Part shown: positions 13,856 through 24,693 of the stretch, one piece after another
How positions within the stretch are numbered: position 1 is the first letter of the stretch
Layout of the letters: every line of letters begins with the position of its first letter
Assembly: GCA_038277395.1 (NCBI GenBank)
Contig: CM076196.1
Coordinates: 80,346,286-80,410,285, forward strand
Direction: 5' to 3'
Length of the DNA: 64,000 nucleotides
Source: Dryocosmus kuriphilus
Taxonomy: Eukaryota; Arthropoda; Insecta; Hymenoptera; Cynipidae
Program-made: the position numbers and the translations under genes
Notes under the pieces: generated by a model
Database searches by the model: none
What the model was told of the DNA's origin: nothing
Seen by the model: the letters and a program-made list of their open reading frames with translations, nothing else

Positions 13856-14279
13856 AAATATTTAGATACGTAGATGACATTCTTACTTGTATTCCGGCTA
13901 GCAATACTAATGTATTACTTGACTCTTTTAACGCATACCATCCTAGAATACAATTTACTATTGAAATCGAAAGTGAGTATAAAATCAATTTTCTTGATAC
14001 TACTATCATACGTCAGAATAATTATCTCAAAATTGATTGGTATCAAAAACCAACCAAATCTGGGAGATACATTTATTTTAATTCCAATATCGCCATTAAA
14101 GATAAAATATCTATGATATATAACCTTGTTGACAGGGCTATTAAGTTATACGAACCAAAATTTTTTGATGAAAACCTAAACATGGTCTCTAATATCCTTA
14201 AAATAAATAATTTTCCTAAAAATTTTTACCAAAAAGACATTAAAAAAAGATTTGAAAAAATTTGTAACTCTACATCTAA

Positions 14280-14376
<97 letters not shown>

Positions 14377-14803
14377 AACACAACTTTCGATATCAATAAG
14401 AGTATTGTACTTTTTTTATAATAAGATTTTCAAGGAATATTTCCTAAAAAATAAAGATATTACTTCATTTGACATAAAAACACATGTGATTTATTCAATA
14501 CCATATGAATGGGGCTCTGTAAATGTGGGTCAAACTAAAAGGTACATTAAAAACAGAATTAAAGAACATATTAATGATTGTAAAAAAGACTCTAGAAGTA
14601 CATCCTTAGTACTACACTCACATGTTGAAGATCATAAATTTAATTTCAAAGATACAAAAATTCTGAGTTATGAACAAAATTATAGAAAAAGAAACTTCAA
14701 GGAGATGTTTTTTATCTTTAAAAATCAAAACTCTGTCAATAAAAGATCTGAAGTCGAATATTTAAACCAAACTTACCATAGTCTAATTTTATCTACACCA
14801 TGA
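13856..14803 (+). pseudogene. PLE RT tail / GIY-YIG, plus copy
   Basis: The copy starts at the RT catalytic box (RYVDDILTCIP), continues through the RT thumb and linker (MIYNLVDRAIK at 14113), is interrupted by a long TA repeat at 14280-14373 that reads as an Ile-Tyr run, and resumes with the GIY-YIG domain (HVIYSIP, VGQTKR, RIKEH) up to 14803. Everything N-terminal of YVDD is missing, so it cannot encode an active enzyme. The matching point in the minus copy has only a few TA units, so the expansion arose after the copies separated. Confidence 0.85.
14280..14373. repeat. (TA)n microsatellite, about 46 units
   Basis: An uninterrupted TATATA tract lies inside the linker between RT and GIY-YIG of the plus-strand PLE copy. 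It grew from a short GATATATATG seed still visible in the minus copy. Confidence 0.95.
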
Positions 14804-15361
14804 AATTATAAATTGTATATGTATCATTTTTACACGATATGATAATACTTCTTATATATTCTGATTATAATTCATATTTTACTAAATTAACTTCAACAAA
14901 CCTTTAATTACATAGTTTTTTTACGACAATTATGTTAGATCTTCGTTTATGTAAAATTAAAAAATAATTATACCTACATTGAATTTGAATTTTAGCGCTT
15001 CTACGCCATTTTAACGTTTGCTATACTCGATGTAACCATATCGGTTTTAGTCCTTTCCTGTGGACGTTGTCCGAACATCATGGCACGAAAAATGTTATTG
15101 TCCGTCTAAGTTATCACAATCCACATGTAAAGCACAGTTAGTGGTATAATAATGCTAATTATGGCATTTTATTTTCTTATAATTCTTTTTAAAAAAGACC
15201 TAAAAATTGAGAAAGACCTCAATCTTTGTATGTACTACTACTCTGAAATATGCGGTAAGCTTCTTGGTTATGTGAACATTATCGTCCATATTATTGTAAA
15301 ATTTTAGTATATTTATATACGATAACCTTTACTTCTAGTCGTTATTCTATATACTATATAC

Positions 15362-15394
15362 CTGAAGAGGCCCTCCTTCGGAGAGCCAAAGCTT
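15362..15394 (+). ncRNA. Decayed hammerhead ribozyme motif (PLE 3' end)
   Basis: CTGAAGAG, a stem-loop around CTTCGG, then CCAAAGCTTG. This follows the hammerhead layout (CUGAUGAG, stem II, CGAAAC) with substitutions in both conserved cores. It sits just downstream of the plus-strand PLE copy, where PLEs are known to carry such ribozymes. Too mutated to expect cleavage. Confidence 0.4.
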
Positions 15395-15885
15395 GTTTTC
15401 ATCAATAAACAATTCTTATACGATCAGTAAATCGACACTGCAAACATCTATATACATTAATTATTAGTGTATCCACATTTGCTGTATTTTTTCATTTTAG
15501 TTTCGAGGGCTAAATTATTATGTATTTCGAGTCCTGTTTCCTTGCCTCAGGAGTAGAAGTTCAAATTGTGTTAAAACTTGAGACGTCATATTTTGTAAAT
15601 ATATTTTCTGTTTGTTCACTTGGACGTTCGATGACCGAAGTTAAGGAGATCTTGGCTCGGTTATACTCGGATGGGATCCGGAGTACTAGATGAGGTGCTA
15701 TTGGGAAGTGTTAAACAGCGATATGACATCTGGTCACGGAAATGTGAACTTTCTGGTAGTAGGATTGAATATATACTAGTTCACACGTGCTAAATGTAAA
15801 CATGAAAGAAAGACAATTTTTATTTAATTTTGAAGTAAAATTTCACAGAAAAGAATCAGGTGTGATATTTTCTCCCAAACCTTCG

Positions 15886-16125
15886 AAAAGTCACATTTAT
15901 TGTTCGGTTTATGGTTGCAAATCGAAGGATTTTGACTACCCAGAACTTTAAACACTATCCTACAGTCTGAAAAATAAAAGTAAAGTATGTTAATAAATTT
16001 GGATTAACAGAATTAATTGACAGAAGGAAGATGTGGGAGAGAGCTTGAAGAATGGGCAAGCAAATTACGAAAAGTATGCGAGTTTGTTCGCTACACATCA
16101 GAGAAGAAGACTCTCTTATGACTTC
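15886..16125 (+). pseudogene. THAP zinc-finger domain relic
   Basis: The translation shows the C2CH signature of a THAP DNA-binding domain: C-x4-C (CSVYGC, 15901-15918), HYP, a central W (MWERA), and C-x2-H (VCSLH, near 16084-16095). The order and spacing suit the family. A frameshift after CKSKDFDYPEL and TGA codons after HYPTV and MWERA break it. THAP domains begin P-element/THAP9-type transposases, and the palindrome that follows fits a transposon context, but no catalytic domain is visible. It could also be a relic of a host THAP gene. Confidence 0.65.
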
Positions 16126-16515
16126 TGTAGGTATGTGTTATAAAGACTCTAAATTGCAATAATTAAACAAATATATTGACATAAAATATGTCAAAAAAAT
16201 ACCTTTGTGGTTTTTGTTATAGCAAGACATATCCCGACAAGAAGGCATGCACTGAAAACGATTAAAAAGTTCAATCGTTCCCAATCCTTGATTCTGCATT
16301 TTTTTCGAATCCACAAAATAAAATACTAAATGATAAAATTTGAATAGATTTCAATCTTTTCCTAAAATATTCAATATGTCGGAACACGGCCTCAAATCAA
16401 GTTTTAAAAATTATTTTATAATACCTGTCAGAAAACACCCTCATATCACGAAATTCAAAACAACTGATAAAATTTGGCATTAAACTCCATTGAGTCATCG
16501 GTAAATACTCAATGT

Positions 16516-18305
16516 GGATAGAAAAAACAAAATTTCGGAAATCAAACTTGGAACTATGTGGAGAAGTAGTGTATTGGACACAGCGTTTACAGCGAGTGTC
16601 AGATTTGTTGCACGAGTAAAGCGAAGGCAATATACTATTTATGCTTTGGGAAGTCTTAAAGATCATTCCAAATGTTTACAGCTTTTTAGTTAACGTTCTC
16701 TAGGAGATAATTTATTTTGTTGATGGACCCATGCTTTAAAAAGACCATTTTTTAACCTACAGGAATGACGAGAGAATTTTTTCAGGTCTTTGAGGCTTTT
16801 ATACTGGTAAAGATAAATTAGAAAAAAATTTAATAAGTGTAGAAAATCGTAAATATAAGGACAGTAAATTTTTGAATACTGTGTTTCACGTTCTCTTAAA
16901 TTACACTAGGAAAAGTTGATAAGTTTATATAAACAAGAGACAAAACAAAAAGTGCGAAGATACCCTGTTTTCCAAAAGTTATTTCCGTATTTCTCACAGT
17001 TACCTTTTTCCAGCTGGCTTTAGAAAGTGTTTTCTACGTCCAAGGGCTTTCTACTGGTAAAAATATACTAGGAATAAAATTGACAACTCTAAAAAATCGA
17101 AGTATGTGAGGCTGCAAGTTTTAAACATAATTATTTTTGTATTTATTTTATATATAGAAAAGTTACACAACATATTTTTTAAAATTGAATGCATTAAAAA
17201 TAAGATAGCAGCATCTTTTATAAGTGCTTTTTTCCTTTTTTATTTTTTCGAAGATATATTAATAGTTTGATAATATCCAGCTATTGGGCATTTTGAACTT
17301 CCTTTTGTTCTGCGTGCTTATAATATTTAAATTACAAGTCATTATAACTGCTAAAATTGACAACTTGAGATAAAATATTAAAAATTAATTAAAAATGTGA
17401 AGTAAAGAAAGCAGTTATAAAATACATTACTTGCTTATCTTTAATTCTTTCAATCAAAAAAAAAAAAAACATCCGGGTGAATTTTTTTAGTGAAAAGCCA
17501 TCAGGAGTTTAAAAATATTATCAATAAGCTACATACAAAAATAATAATTTCCAGAAATACAAAAGTAGTTTTTTTTTAAATTAAGCCGTCTTCTTTTATT
17601 TTTTGATTCTTTAAACTTACCAATTTTATCTCGACTGTATTTTTACCCGTAAAAAGCCCTCGGATTAGAAAACACTTTTTAAAGCCAGCTGGAAAAATAT
17701 AATTGGGAAAAATACGAAAACGACTTTTTGCAAAACAGGGTATTTTTTTGTTGTTGTTGATTATATAGACTTATCAATTTTTTTCCTAGTGTATTTTTAT
17801 CAATGAAAAGCTCTCATCTATTACAAATATCTTTTAGAGTCAGCTGAAAGAAGATAATTAAAAAAAAAGAACTCAGCCTTTTTAATGCTTACTGTCCTTT
17901 CACTTATGATTTTCCATACTTACCAAATTTTTTTATAATGTATTTTTATAAGCAGAAAAGCTGAACAAACATGAATAAATTCTCTCATCATTCCTGTAGA
18001 TTTTAAATTTGTTTTTTCAAAACAGGGATCAAGTAAAAATAAATTCTCACCTAGAGAACGTTAATTATAAAGCTGTAGAAATTTGGACGCGACTTTTAAG
18101 AATTCCGAAACCATAAAAAAATGGACATCCACAAAAATAACAAAATTTGGAAAATAATCATTTTTTAAACTAAATTTTGTTAATGCGCAATCTGCAGGCG
18201 TTCATTAATCAACACCATATTAATTATACTTTTTTAGGGACATAATACACTACCTTTTCACATAGTTCCAAGTCTGATTTCCAAAATTTTATTTTTTCAA
18301 CCTAC
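16516..18305. repeat. Large imperfect palindrome
   Basis: About 16516-17150 is mirrored by 17580-18305, with landmarks GGAAATCAAACTTGGAACTA at 16537 (inverse near 18265), ACAGCTTTTTAGTTAACG at 16677 (inverse near 18065) and CCAGCTGGCTTTAGAAAGTG at 17012 (inverse near 17680). The arms carry several indels. Probably a foldback-type element; termini and TSD were not resolved. Confidence 0.7.
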
Positions 18306-18723
18306 TCTACCCCGTACTGTAATACTATGTACGACTTTTTTAAGAACCAAGATGTTGATGGAACGTTAAATAATGATTTAAAAATAGTATTTTATGATAC
18401 AAGAATGCGAAGTTGGTGTTCTCCGACGAGTGCTATGTTTTCAGCCCGAGCAGCAGTAGAGTCGCAGACGCCGTAGATGAGACAGAGGCGTACAATTCTG
18501 GTCAATATTTTCACCATTCGACTCACTCATTTTGACATGATTGTGCGAAAATTTTAAGAAAATGACATGAAAAATCACTGTGCAGATCGTCGTTATATGA
18601 CACTTGAAAGTGCCTGACATTATCTAGTTAACGAATCTACTTTACCTGCTTTACCTACTGAACTTAATACCATTTTTTTCAGCTAGGCAGTGCGTCAGTT
18701 TGTTATAGATGATCAGCTGAGTA

Positions 18724-19871
18724 GTGTTGCCAGACCGTACCATAATTACCGAATCATACCATAATTTCGACTCATGTACCATGTACCATCGTATCATTCA
18801 TCACGTACCATACCTCTAAATTATACCATAATTTTCAATTTCTGTCTTTAAAAAATTTTTAAATCCATGTTAAAGGCATGAAACAAATGGCCGATAAGAG
18901 TGGACGATCTAACAACTATTTGTCCAATCAGTCCAAACTGTGAACTGTGACATAAGAGAATTGACGAATCAAATGTTTGAACTCTGCTTGGTTCATTCCA
19001 CATTTGAATTTGCCTCCACTTCTAACCTATATCGTTCCGAGTTCATTCTGGATAATTTGTTCTTGCGAATCAGTATGTGTGATCAAGACCAAGAGTGCAA
19101 TATGGAAGACAAAAAAAAAGAGTGAATTCCAACCAACAGAAAGAATGCTGAGTTACATGACTGAAAGTAACATCTAGGGTACGAAAATTTCCAGAATCGA
19201 AAAATTGAAAGAGAAGCAAGCGACTGACGTACCACAATCTGAATCTGAGAACTTGGAGAGTGATGAGGAAGACATTTTGTTCAATTGAGAATCATCAGTA
19301 TTTTATATCGTTGTTTTTGAGATTTTATAGATTTTAAACTGTTTTAAGACGAAAGAGACTGACTTTTGGAATAAGGCTGAAAATATTTAATCTTAATTAC
19401 ACATGTGATTTACTCAATTATTATGAAAAACCGATTCTCAAAGACAGAAATATTACACGTAAGTTCAGCAGATCACGTTTAATTATGTTTAAAAACAGAT
19501 TATAAACAAGACATAATATTGTTGCTAGTTCATTTGATAATTCGTTTTTAATTCAGTGTCTTTAGATTTTAAACTTCTACAGATTTTTAACAAGACTGAA
19601 AGAAATTCATATAATTTAAAATATATACGAATCAAAATAGAATAAATGTTTTTCAAGAGAGGAAGACACTCAATAAATAATATAATCATATTCATCAATA
19701 AAATATTAGAAAAATTTCATGAATAATAGAAGATTATTATATTTTGAAGTATCTGATAATATGTTCATTTGAATTTCGCGCCGCGCATGCGTATCGGAGG
19801 TGCGTACCATAATGTACCATAATTTTGAGATGGCGATTCCATAGTTCGGCATGAGATGTCTGGCAACACTG
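18724..19871. mobile_element. hAT-like element with 8-bp direct repeats
   Basis: The ends are inverted copies of GTGTTGCCAGAC, and an exact 8-bp direct repeat GCTGAGTA flanks them (18716-18723 and 19872-19879). The right end reads CAGTGTTGCCAG from outside, close to the CAG-starting ends of many hAT elements; the left end lacks this CA. The word TACCATAAT is repeated about four times near the left end and twice near the right, like subterminal binding sites of hAT transposases. Eight-bp TSDs are typical of hAT. The remaining interior is too short for a transposase. Confidence 0.7.
18977..19288 (+). pseudogene. Short coding relic in hAT-like element
   Basis: A single frame broken by one TAG (near 19177) runs to a TGA at 19288 and ends in an acidic tail (SESENLESDEEDILFN). 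An acidic C-terminus near the 3' end of a hAT-like element could be the end of its transposase, but no catalytic or dimerisation motif is visible. Function not recognised. Confidence 0.3.
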
Positions 19872-19916
19872 GCTGAGTAGGAGTTTTGATGTCTTTAGGT
19901 CGAGCTATAAGTTAGT

Positions 19917-20085
19917 GGAGTGAGTCGAAGTGCACATGCGCAGAGATAGAAATAATTTTCTTGATCACAGTGCACATGCCAATCGATGAAAAATCATTTT
20001 TCTTGATCGAAGTACGCATTCTCACCGATCCAAAGTATCTTCTCTTGTTCAGATTGCGCATGCGCGACGATAGAATTATTTTTTG
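19917..20085. repeat. 42-bp minisatellite, four units
   Basis: Four diverged tandem units of 41-42 bp, each with a core like GCACATGCGC followed by CGATAG and TTTTCTT, lie between the two hAT-like elements. The long minus-strand frame over this stretch comes from the repeat. Confidence 0.75.
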
Positions 20086-20106
20086 AAGAAAAGGCTGCCT
20101 TTGGCC

Positions 20107-20810
20107 TAGCGTTTCCCGATACACCTGAAAAGTATCGATGCAGTATATCGATATGTATCGCTCATATACATATCGATGCACCGATATATTGGAAAAAAAG
20201 TATCGATATTATGCGTATCGATATGATATTTTACAATACTGTTTCTATTTAGTATATATAAAAAAATTGGAACTATATATCATTATAAACAACCCAAATT
20301 CTACAACATAAGCTCAAAAACGATCTCCCAAGGGGCAATCAACTTAAATATAACCTACTACGCTATATTACCGACGTGGACGCGGTAGCTCAGGCGGTAG
20401 CGTTTCTGCTCCGTAACCGAAATGTTCGCGGTTCGAATCCCGTCATCATTAATAGGGCTTGAACCGACAACCTCATGCTTACAAATCAGGGACCCTACCT
20501 CCTGAGCTATCGAGTCCGCATCACGTCTAAAATGTAAAAAGTTGTATATTTAAGGTGCTGGCCCTGTAGGGGCTTGTTTCTAAGTTTATGTTCAAGTTAT
20601 CTGCATTATTACATTTGGTTATTTTTTTGAATAAATAATTTAATTTTGAGAATACGTTCAGATACGTTTAATTTTTTTTATTGTATCGGTTTCCGATACA
20701 GGCTTTGTGGTATCGATACTTCGATATATCGAATGCTCTAGTATCGACGAAAAATATCGATATAGACCAACCGATATTACTCGTATCGATACAGTATCGG
20801 GGAAACGCTA
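20107..20810. mobile_element. hAT-like MITE with 8-bp TSD
   Basis: The termini TAGCGTTTCCCGATAC and GTATCGGGGAAACGCTA are inverted, and the exact 8-bp duplication CTTTGGCC flanks them (20099-20106 and 20811-20818). The subterminal regions are packed with TATCGATA-type words on both sides. The 704-bp interior has no transposase but carries two facing tRNA-like sequences. Terminal sequence and TSD length both point to hAT. Confidence 0.85.
20373..20527. repeat. Facing pair of tRNA-like sequences
   Basis: On the plus strand GTAGCTCAGGCGGTAGCG (A-box) and GCGGTTCGAATCCCGTC (B-box) form a tRNA-like unit (about 20379-20450). On the minus strand GATAGCTCAGGAGGTAGG and CGGTTCAAGCCC form a second (about 20520-20451). 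Both are framed by an inverted GACGTG / CACGTC. Acceptor stems do not close properly, so these look like pol III-promoter relics or a palindromic SINE inserted in the hAT-like element. Confidence 0.55.
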
Positions 20811-20852
20811 CTTTGGCCACAGAATACGGGGACACGTGTTACAAGAAATATA

Positions 20853-22174
20853 CGAGGTGTGATCAAAAAGTAAGGTGACTTTTTATTTTTATCCAAAAAT
20901 ATTTATTTATTCATCAATATTGATGTTGTCCCCTTCAAAGTATTCCCCCTCGGTTATAATACATTTGTGCCAGCGCTTTTTCCAATCCTCAAAGCATTTC
21001 TGATAAGGACTTTTTGGTATAGCCTTCAGCTCTTCCAGCGATGCGGTCTTTATCTCCTCAATCGTCGCAAAACGCCGTCCTTTCATGGGTCTTTTCAGTT
21101 TTGGAAACAGGAAAAAGTCGCAGGGAGCCAAATCTGGTGAATACTGTGGCTGAGGCATGATTATGGTGTTGTTATTTGCCGAAAAATTACGAACAAGCAA
21201 TGACGTGTGAGCTGGCGCATTATCGTGGTGCAATAACCATGACTGGTTTTTCCACAATTCCGGACGTTTTTTTTTTTGTATTGCTTCACGAAAACGGCGC
21301 ATAACTTCAAGCTAATACTCTTTATTAACTGTACGATCTTGTGGTAAGAACTCCTGATTCACTACGCCATGATGATCGAAAAAAACGGTAAGCAAAACCT
21401 TGACATTTGATCGAACTTGACGTGCCTTTTTTGGTCTTGGTGATCCAGAATGCTTCCACTGGGACGATGAGCCTTAGTTTCGACGTCATAACCATATACC
21501 CATGTTACATCATCTGTTATATGATCCTATTGAGCAAGGCTGGGTCGCCGTTGACGTCATTCAATAGTTCCTGAGCGATGCTCACACGACAGTTCTTTTG
21601 GTCAAAATTTAGCAACGGAACAAACTTCGCTGACAGACGTTTCATGCCCAAAATATCCACTAAAATTGCTTGGCACGAGCCAAACCAGATGCCGACATCA
21701 TCAGCAACTTCTCTAATAGTAATTCGACGATTCGCCAACACTATTTTCTTCACTTCTTCAACTTTTTCATCATTTGTTGACGAGCTGGGATGTCCAGGGC
21801 GAGCTTCGTCATTAATATCTTCTCGGCCTTCCCGAAAGAGCTTGTACCACTTATAAACATTTTTTTTACTCACAGTACACTCACCGTATGCCACTGTCAA
21901 CATTTCAAGTGTTTTGGAGCACTTAATTCCATTTTTTACACAAAATTGGATGCAAATTCTTTGATCCATTTTTTTCGACAGCAGAAAATCGCCGAGCACG
22001 CAAAACACTTCTAACCTTTATGCCTCTCACAAACAAACAAAAAATGCTATATAGCTGGAACTGTGCACATATGTTTGGGACGAGTGTACCAACATAAGAA
22101 AAAAATAAAACGAATATCGACTGTACGCATCCGGCGAAATTCAAAAAGTCACCTTACTTTTTGATCACACCTCG
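20853..22174 (-). mobile_element. mariner transposon, copy 1
   Basis: Inverted ends CGAGGTGTGATCAAAAAGTA are flanked by TA on each side (20851-20852 and 22175-22176), the invariant target duplication of Tc1/mariner elements. Length 1322 bp is normal for mariner. The transposase lies on the minus strand. The same family recurs at 24694-26012 in the opposite orientation. Confidence 0.95.
20907..21969 (-). pseudogene. mariner transposase, broken
   Basis: The start is taken at MDQRICIQF (21969), with an N-terminal helix-turn-helix region to about 21700 (WYKLFREG). Then come ITIREVADDVG, a first catalytic Asp in TDDVTWVYGYD, a second in HHDNAPAH and a third in YSPDLAPCDFFLF; the spacing of the last two is D34D, as in mariner. 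An inserted base plus an extra codon near 21515 breaks the frame after NRII, and a further shift lies between about 21480 and 21310. Not functional, but most of the sequence is present. Confidence 0.9.
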
Positions 22175-22176
22175 TA

Positions 22177-24690
22177 TGTTTACCTCAATTTCATTTCGAG
22201 TTAGATGTCATTGAAATAAAGCTCATATTACTTTTTAATACTGTATTAAATACTGCTATATTCATATCGATATTTTTAAATACATTATGATTCAATATTG
22301 TTATAAGTGTTAGAATCGTTTTTAAAAAAAGAATATTAGTACTCGAGAAAGAATTTTTAAATCACCATTATTTTTTCTTTATTTCTCTGCAGCTTTTCGC
22401 TATCATTCTGCATTTCCCAAAGAAAAGTATATTCTTAACTGCTGCAAAAGCTACTTATTTCTAAATATATATTGTCATGGATTCTTGTAACTGGGGTGGT
22501 ATAAGATGATATAAGAGGTGATTATGTAAGGTAGAGGTATTCGGAGAAAGAATATGGCTTTTATTCTTAAAGCTTCGTCTTTGTTTTGTAAGAAAGAAAG
22601 GATCCTTGAACAAGAAAGTAATATTCATTTGAGGAAAAAGATCAGTTTCCTAAAATCGCTGTCTGGAATTGAGTGACTAACTCGATTAGGATATTTTTAT
22701 TAGTTTTGCAAATCACCGTAGGTAAATTTCCAATTATAAAGTGAACAGTAATGTTTCTGTTAAATTTTGGTAATTTTGATACTTACAATAGTTATAAAAA
22801 AATAATTAAAGTTAAATTAACTAGTGAGATTCGCTGATTGAAGTGGTGATCGGTAAATATATATGTCGTTTTTACCAACTCACTGGCAATCAGTGAGAAT
22901 GTCACTGGTAATCAGTGATATATCACTGGTTGCCAGTGACATTTTCACTGCTGTGATACCAGTGATCCACTCCTGGCTATTTTAAACAGTGAATCATACT
23001 GGTTCCGATAAATAGAGAACGCTACAATGATTTTCCATATCTTCTATTAGTTCATGTTAACAAAAAAGTATTTTAACTTAAGAAACGTGAAGTTTATCGC
23101 TCGTGGATCATAATTGTCCAAAGTTTGTTTAATTGCCTTTATTCGTAAATTGATATTAAAATTTTTTAGATGTTGGTATTGAATTTAGCTCTGTTTAATT
23201 CGCTGCGATTGGGGAGGCTGAAACCAGACTGAATGTGCGATTTACGTTTGGCAGAAGGAAAAATCAATGAGCGGAAACGCGAAACTGGACGAAGGGTCAG
23301 TGGCTGGCAATGGATGGTGGACCGTTCGGACTGCAAGACCGTAGTTTCTCTATTTAACTCTGGTTCAACAGTGGCGTAACTTTTAATTGGAAGTAGTGGG
23401 GGCACCGAGGCTCATTTTCCAGCGGACTCTTTCCCATATTAGAATTCAGGCTCGCATCTTGGGAGAGGTCAGTTGATTCGTCGTCGGCTTTGCTTCAAAA
23501 TCTCCTGATTTAATGTTCACCTCTACTAATCGAAAATTCAAATTGCATAACTGTCAACTGAAGGAAATTCCATAATTTATTAGGAGTAGAAGATGAAGGA
23601 ACAAGTAATAAAACAAGAAAGTCTTTTCTGGTTCAATTCATTATATATTCAACCTATTCAAATAGCTTGAAAGATTTTGGGAACAAATATAGTTTTATCA
23701 ACTTTAAAAGATTATCGACTTTTATTATATTAATTAACCTCTGGAAAAAGAATCAAGTTTCCTTGATAAAATGAATTAAGCCTTGAATAATAATTGGTTA
23801 GGGAAATGATAATTATTCCTTTTGATAATGTATTTACTATTATTTCAGAATATGATGATTTTATCATATTAGACGTCTTTTAGGAGAATTGAAAAAACGC
23901 GACCTTCTTCTAATGACCATTTAACAGTTAGAAAAGGGTGCTCCAGTTTTTTGTGGAATTAAAAATTACGGATGATGAAATGCAATGTGAGCAGTGACGT
24001 TTGAAGCTAGGGTCAATGCGAGTTCTATATTCGTATTGTTAATTAGCTGGTTATTCGGATTCGGCAGAAAGAGAAGAATCTGACGGAACGCAAGAGAAAG
24101 GCAGAGTGAGAGGATTGGAGAGAGGGTGGCTGGAAGTAGAGAAAATAGAGCGAGGATGAACAATTTTAGTCCGTAAATTAATTAGAAATAGTATAATAGC
24201 TGAGAGTGGCCGGCCGGCAGGAACGAAGTCCGCGCCTGGTTTCGTGGTCGACGTGTTTCGGTGTGCAGTTCTGTACAACCATACCGGAAACTGGGTATAG
24301 TAACACGCAAATCTACACCCACGTAGGTCATCCTTGCACATGCTTCGCCTGTTTGCGACCCCGAAGGCATTAACAGGCTTGCTGCCCGTAAACTCGAGAA
24401 GTGAGCGACCCTCTCGAAAGATATTTCATGTTCCGTCGAATGGCGAAGTTCTCTAGGAAACAGGATGACTTGTTTCGGGATTTCCTGTAGAGTTACAACC
24501 TATGTATACCGTCAAATAAAGTACCAAATAAATTTCATAAATAAATCAATTGTAATCAACACCGCTTCGACGTAACCCACAGCTCTAGAAGGTTACTCTA
24601 GTGGAAGGTCGAAAAATCTCTTTTTATTCTCTGATAGTTACCCTTCAATTCCTAATATTCACAATAATCGCCGGTACTTTCAAAATTGAA
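22177..24690. other. Unassigned sequence between two mariners
   Basis: No gene is supported. The stretch includes a short perfect-looking hairpin (22891-22950) and moderately GC-rich parts at 23160-23460 and 24000-24480 that have open frames on several strands but no recognised domain. Confidence 0.4.
22891..22950. repeat. Hairpin of TCACTGGT words
   Basis: Arms 22891-22920 and 22921-22950 are inverse copies (about 27 of 30 by eye), centred on TGATATATCA, and built from repeats of TCACTGG and CCAGTGA. Confidence 0.7.
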
Positions 24691-24693
24691 ATA

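Larger units (their letters stand above)
12166..15183. mobile_element. Two inverted Penelope-like element fragments
   Basis: A minus-strand copy (about 12166-13835) and a plus-strand copy (about 13856-15183) of one PLE family stand 5' to 5'. The outer arms, including the non-coding 3' region, mirror each other closely: GCCATAGTTGGCATTA on the left corresponds to its inverse at 15155-15170. Both copies are truncated at their 5' ends near 13845, the plus one starting inside the RT at the YVDD box. Inverted and tandem pairs are a known habit of Penelope-type elements. The two copies have since diverged by indels and a TA expansion. Confidence 0.85.

Noticed and set aside
14252..14421. Ile-Tyr repeat proteins
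   Set aside because: They are translations of a TA microsatellite inside a PLE relic.
20379..20520. Two functional tRNA genes
   Set aside because: A- and B-boxes are present, but acceptor stems do not close and anticodon stems do not pair; they sit inside a MITE.
24051..24370. Overlapping minus-strand frames in GC-rich sequence
   Set aside because: Two or more frames overlap on the same strand without recognised motifs; the base composition alone can explain them.
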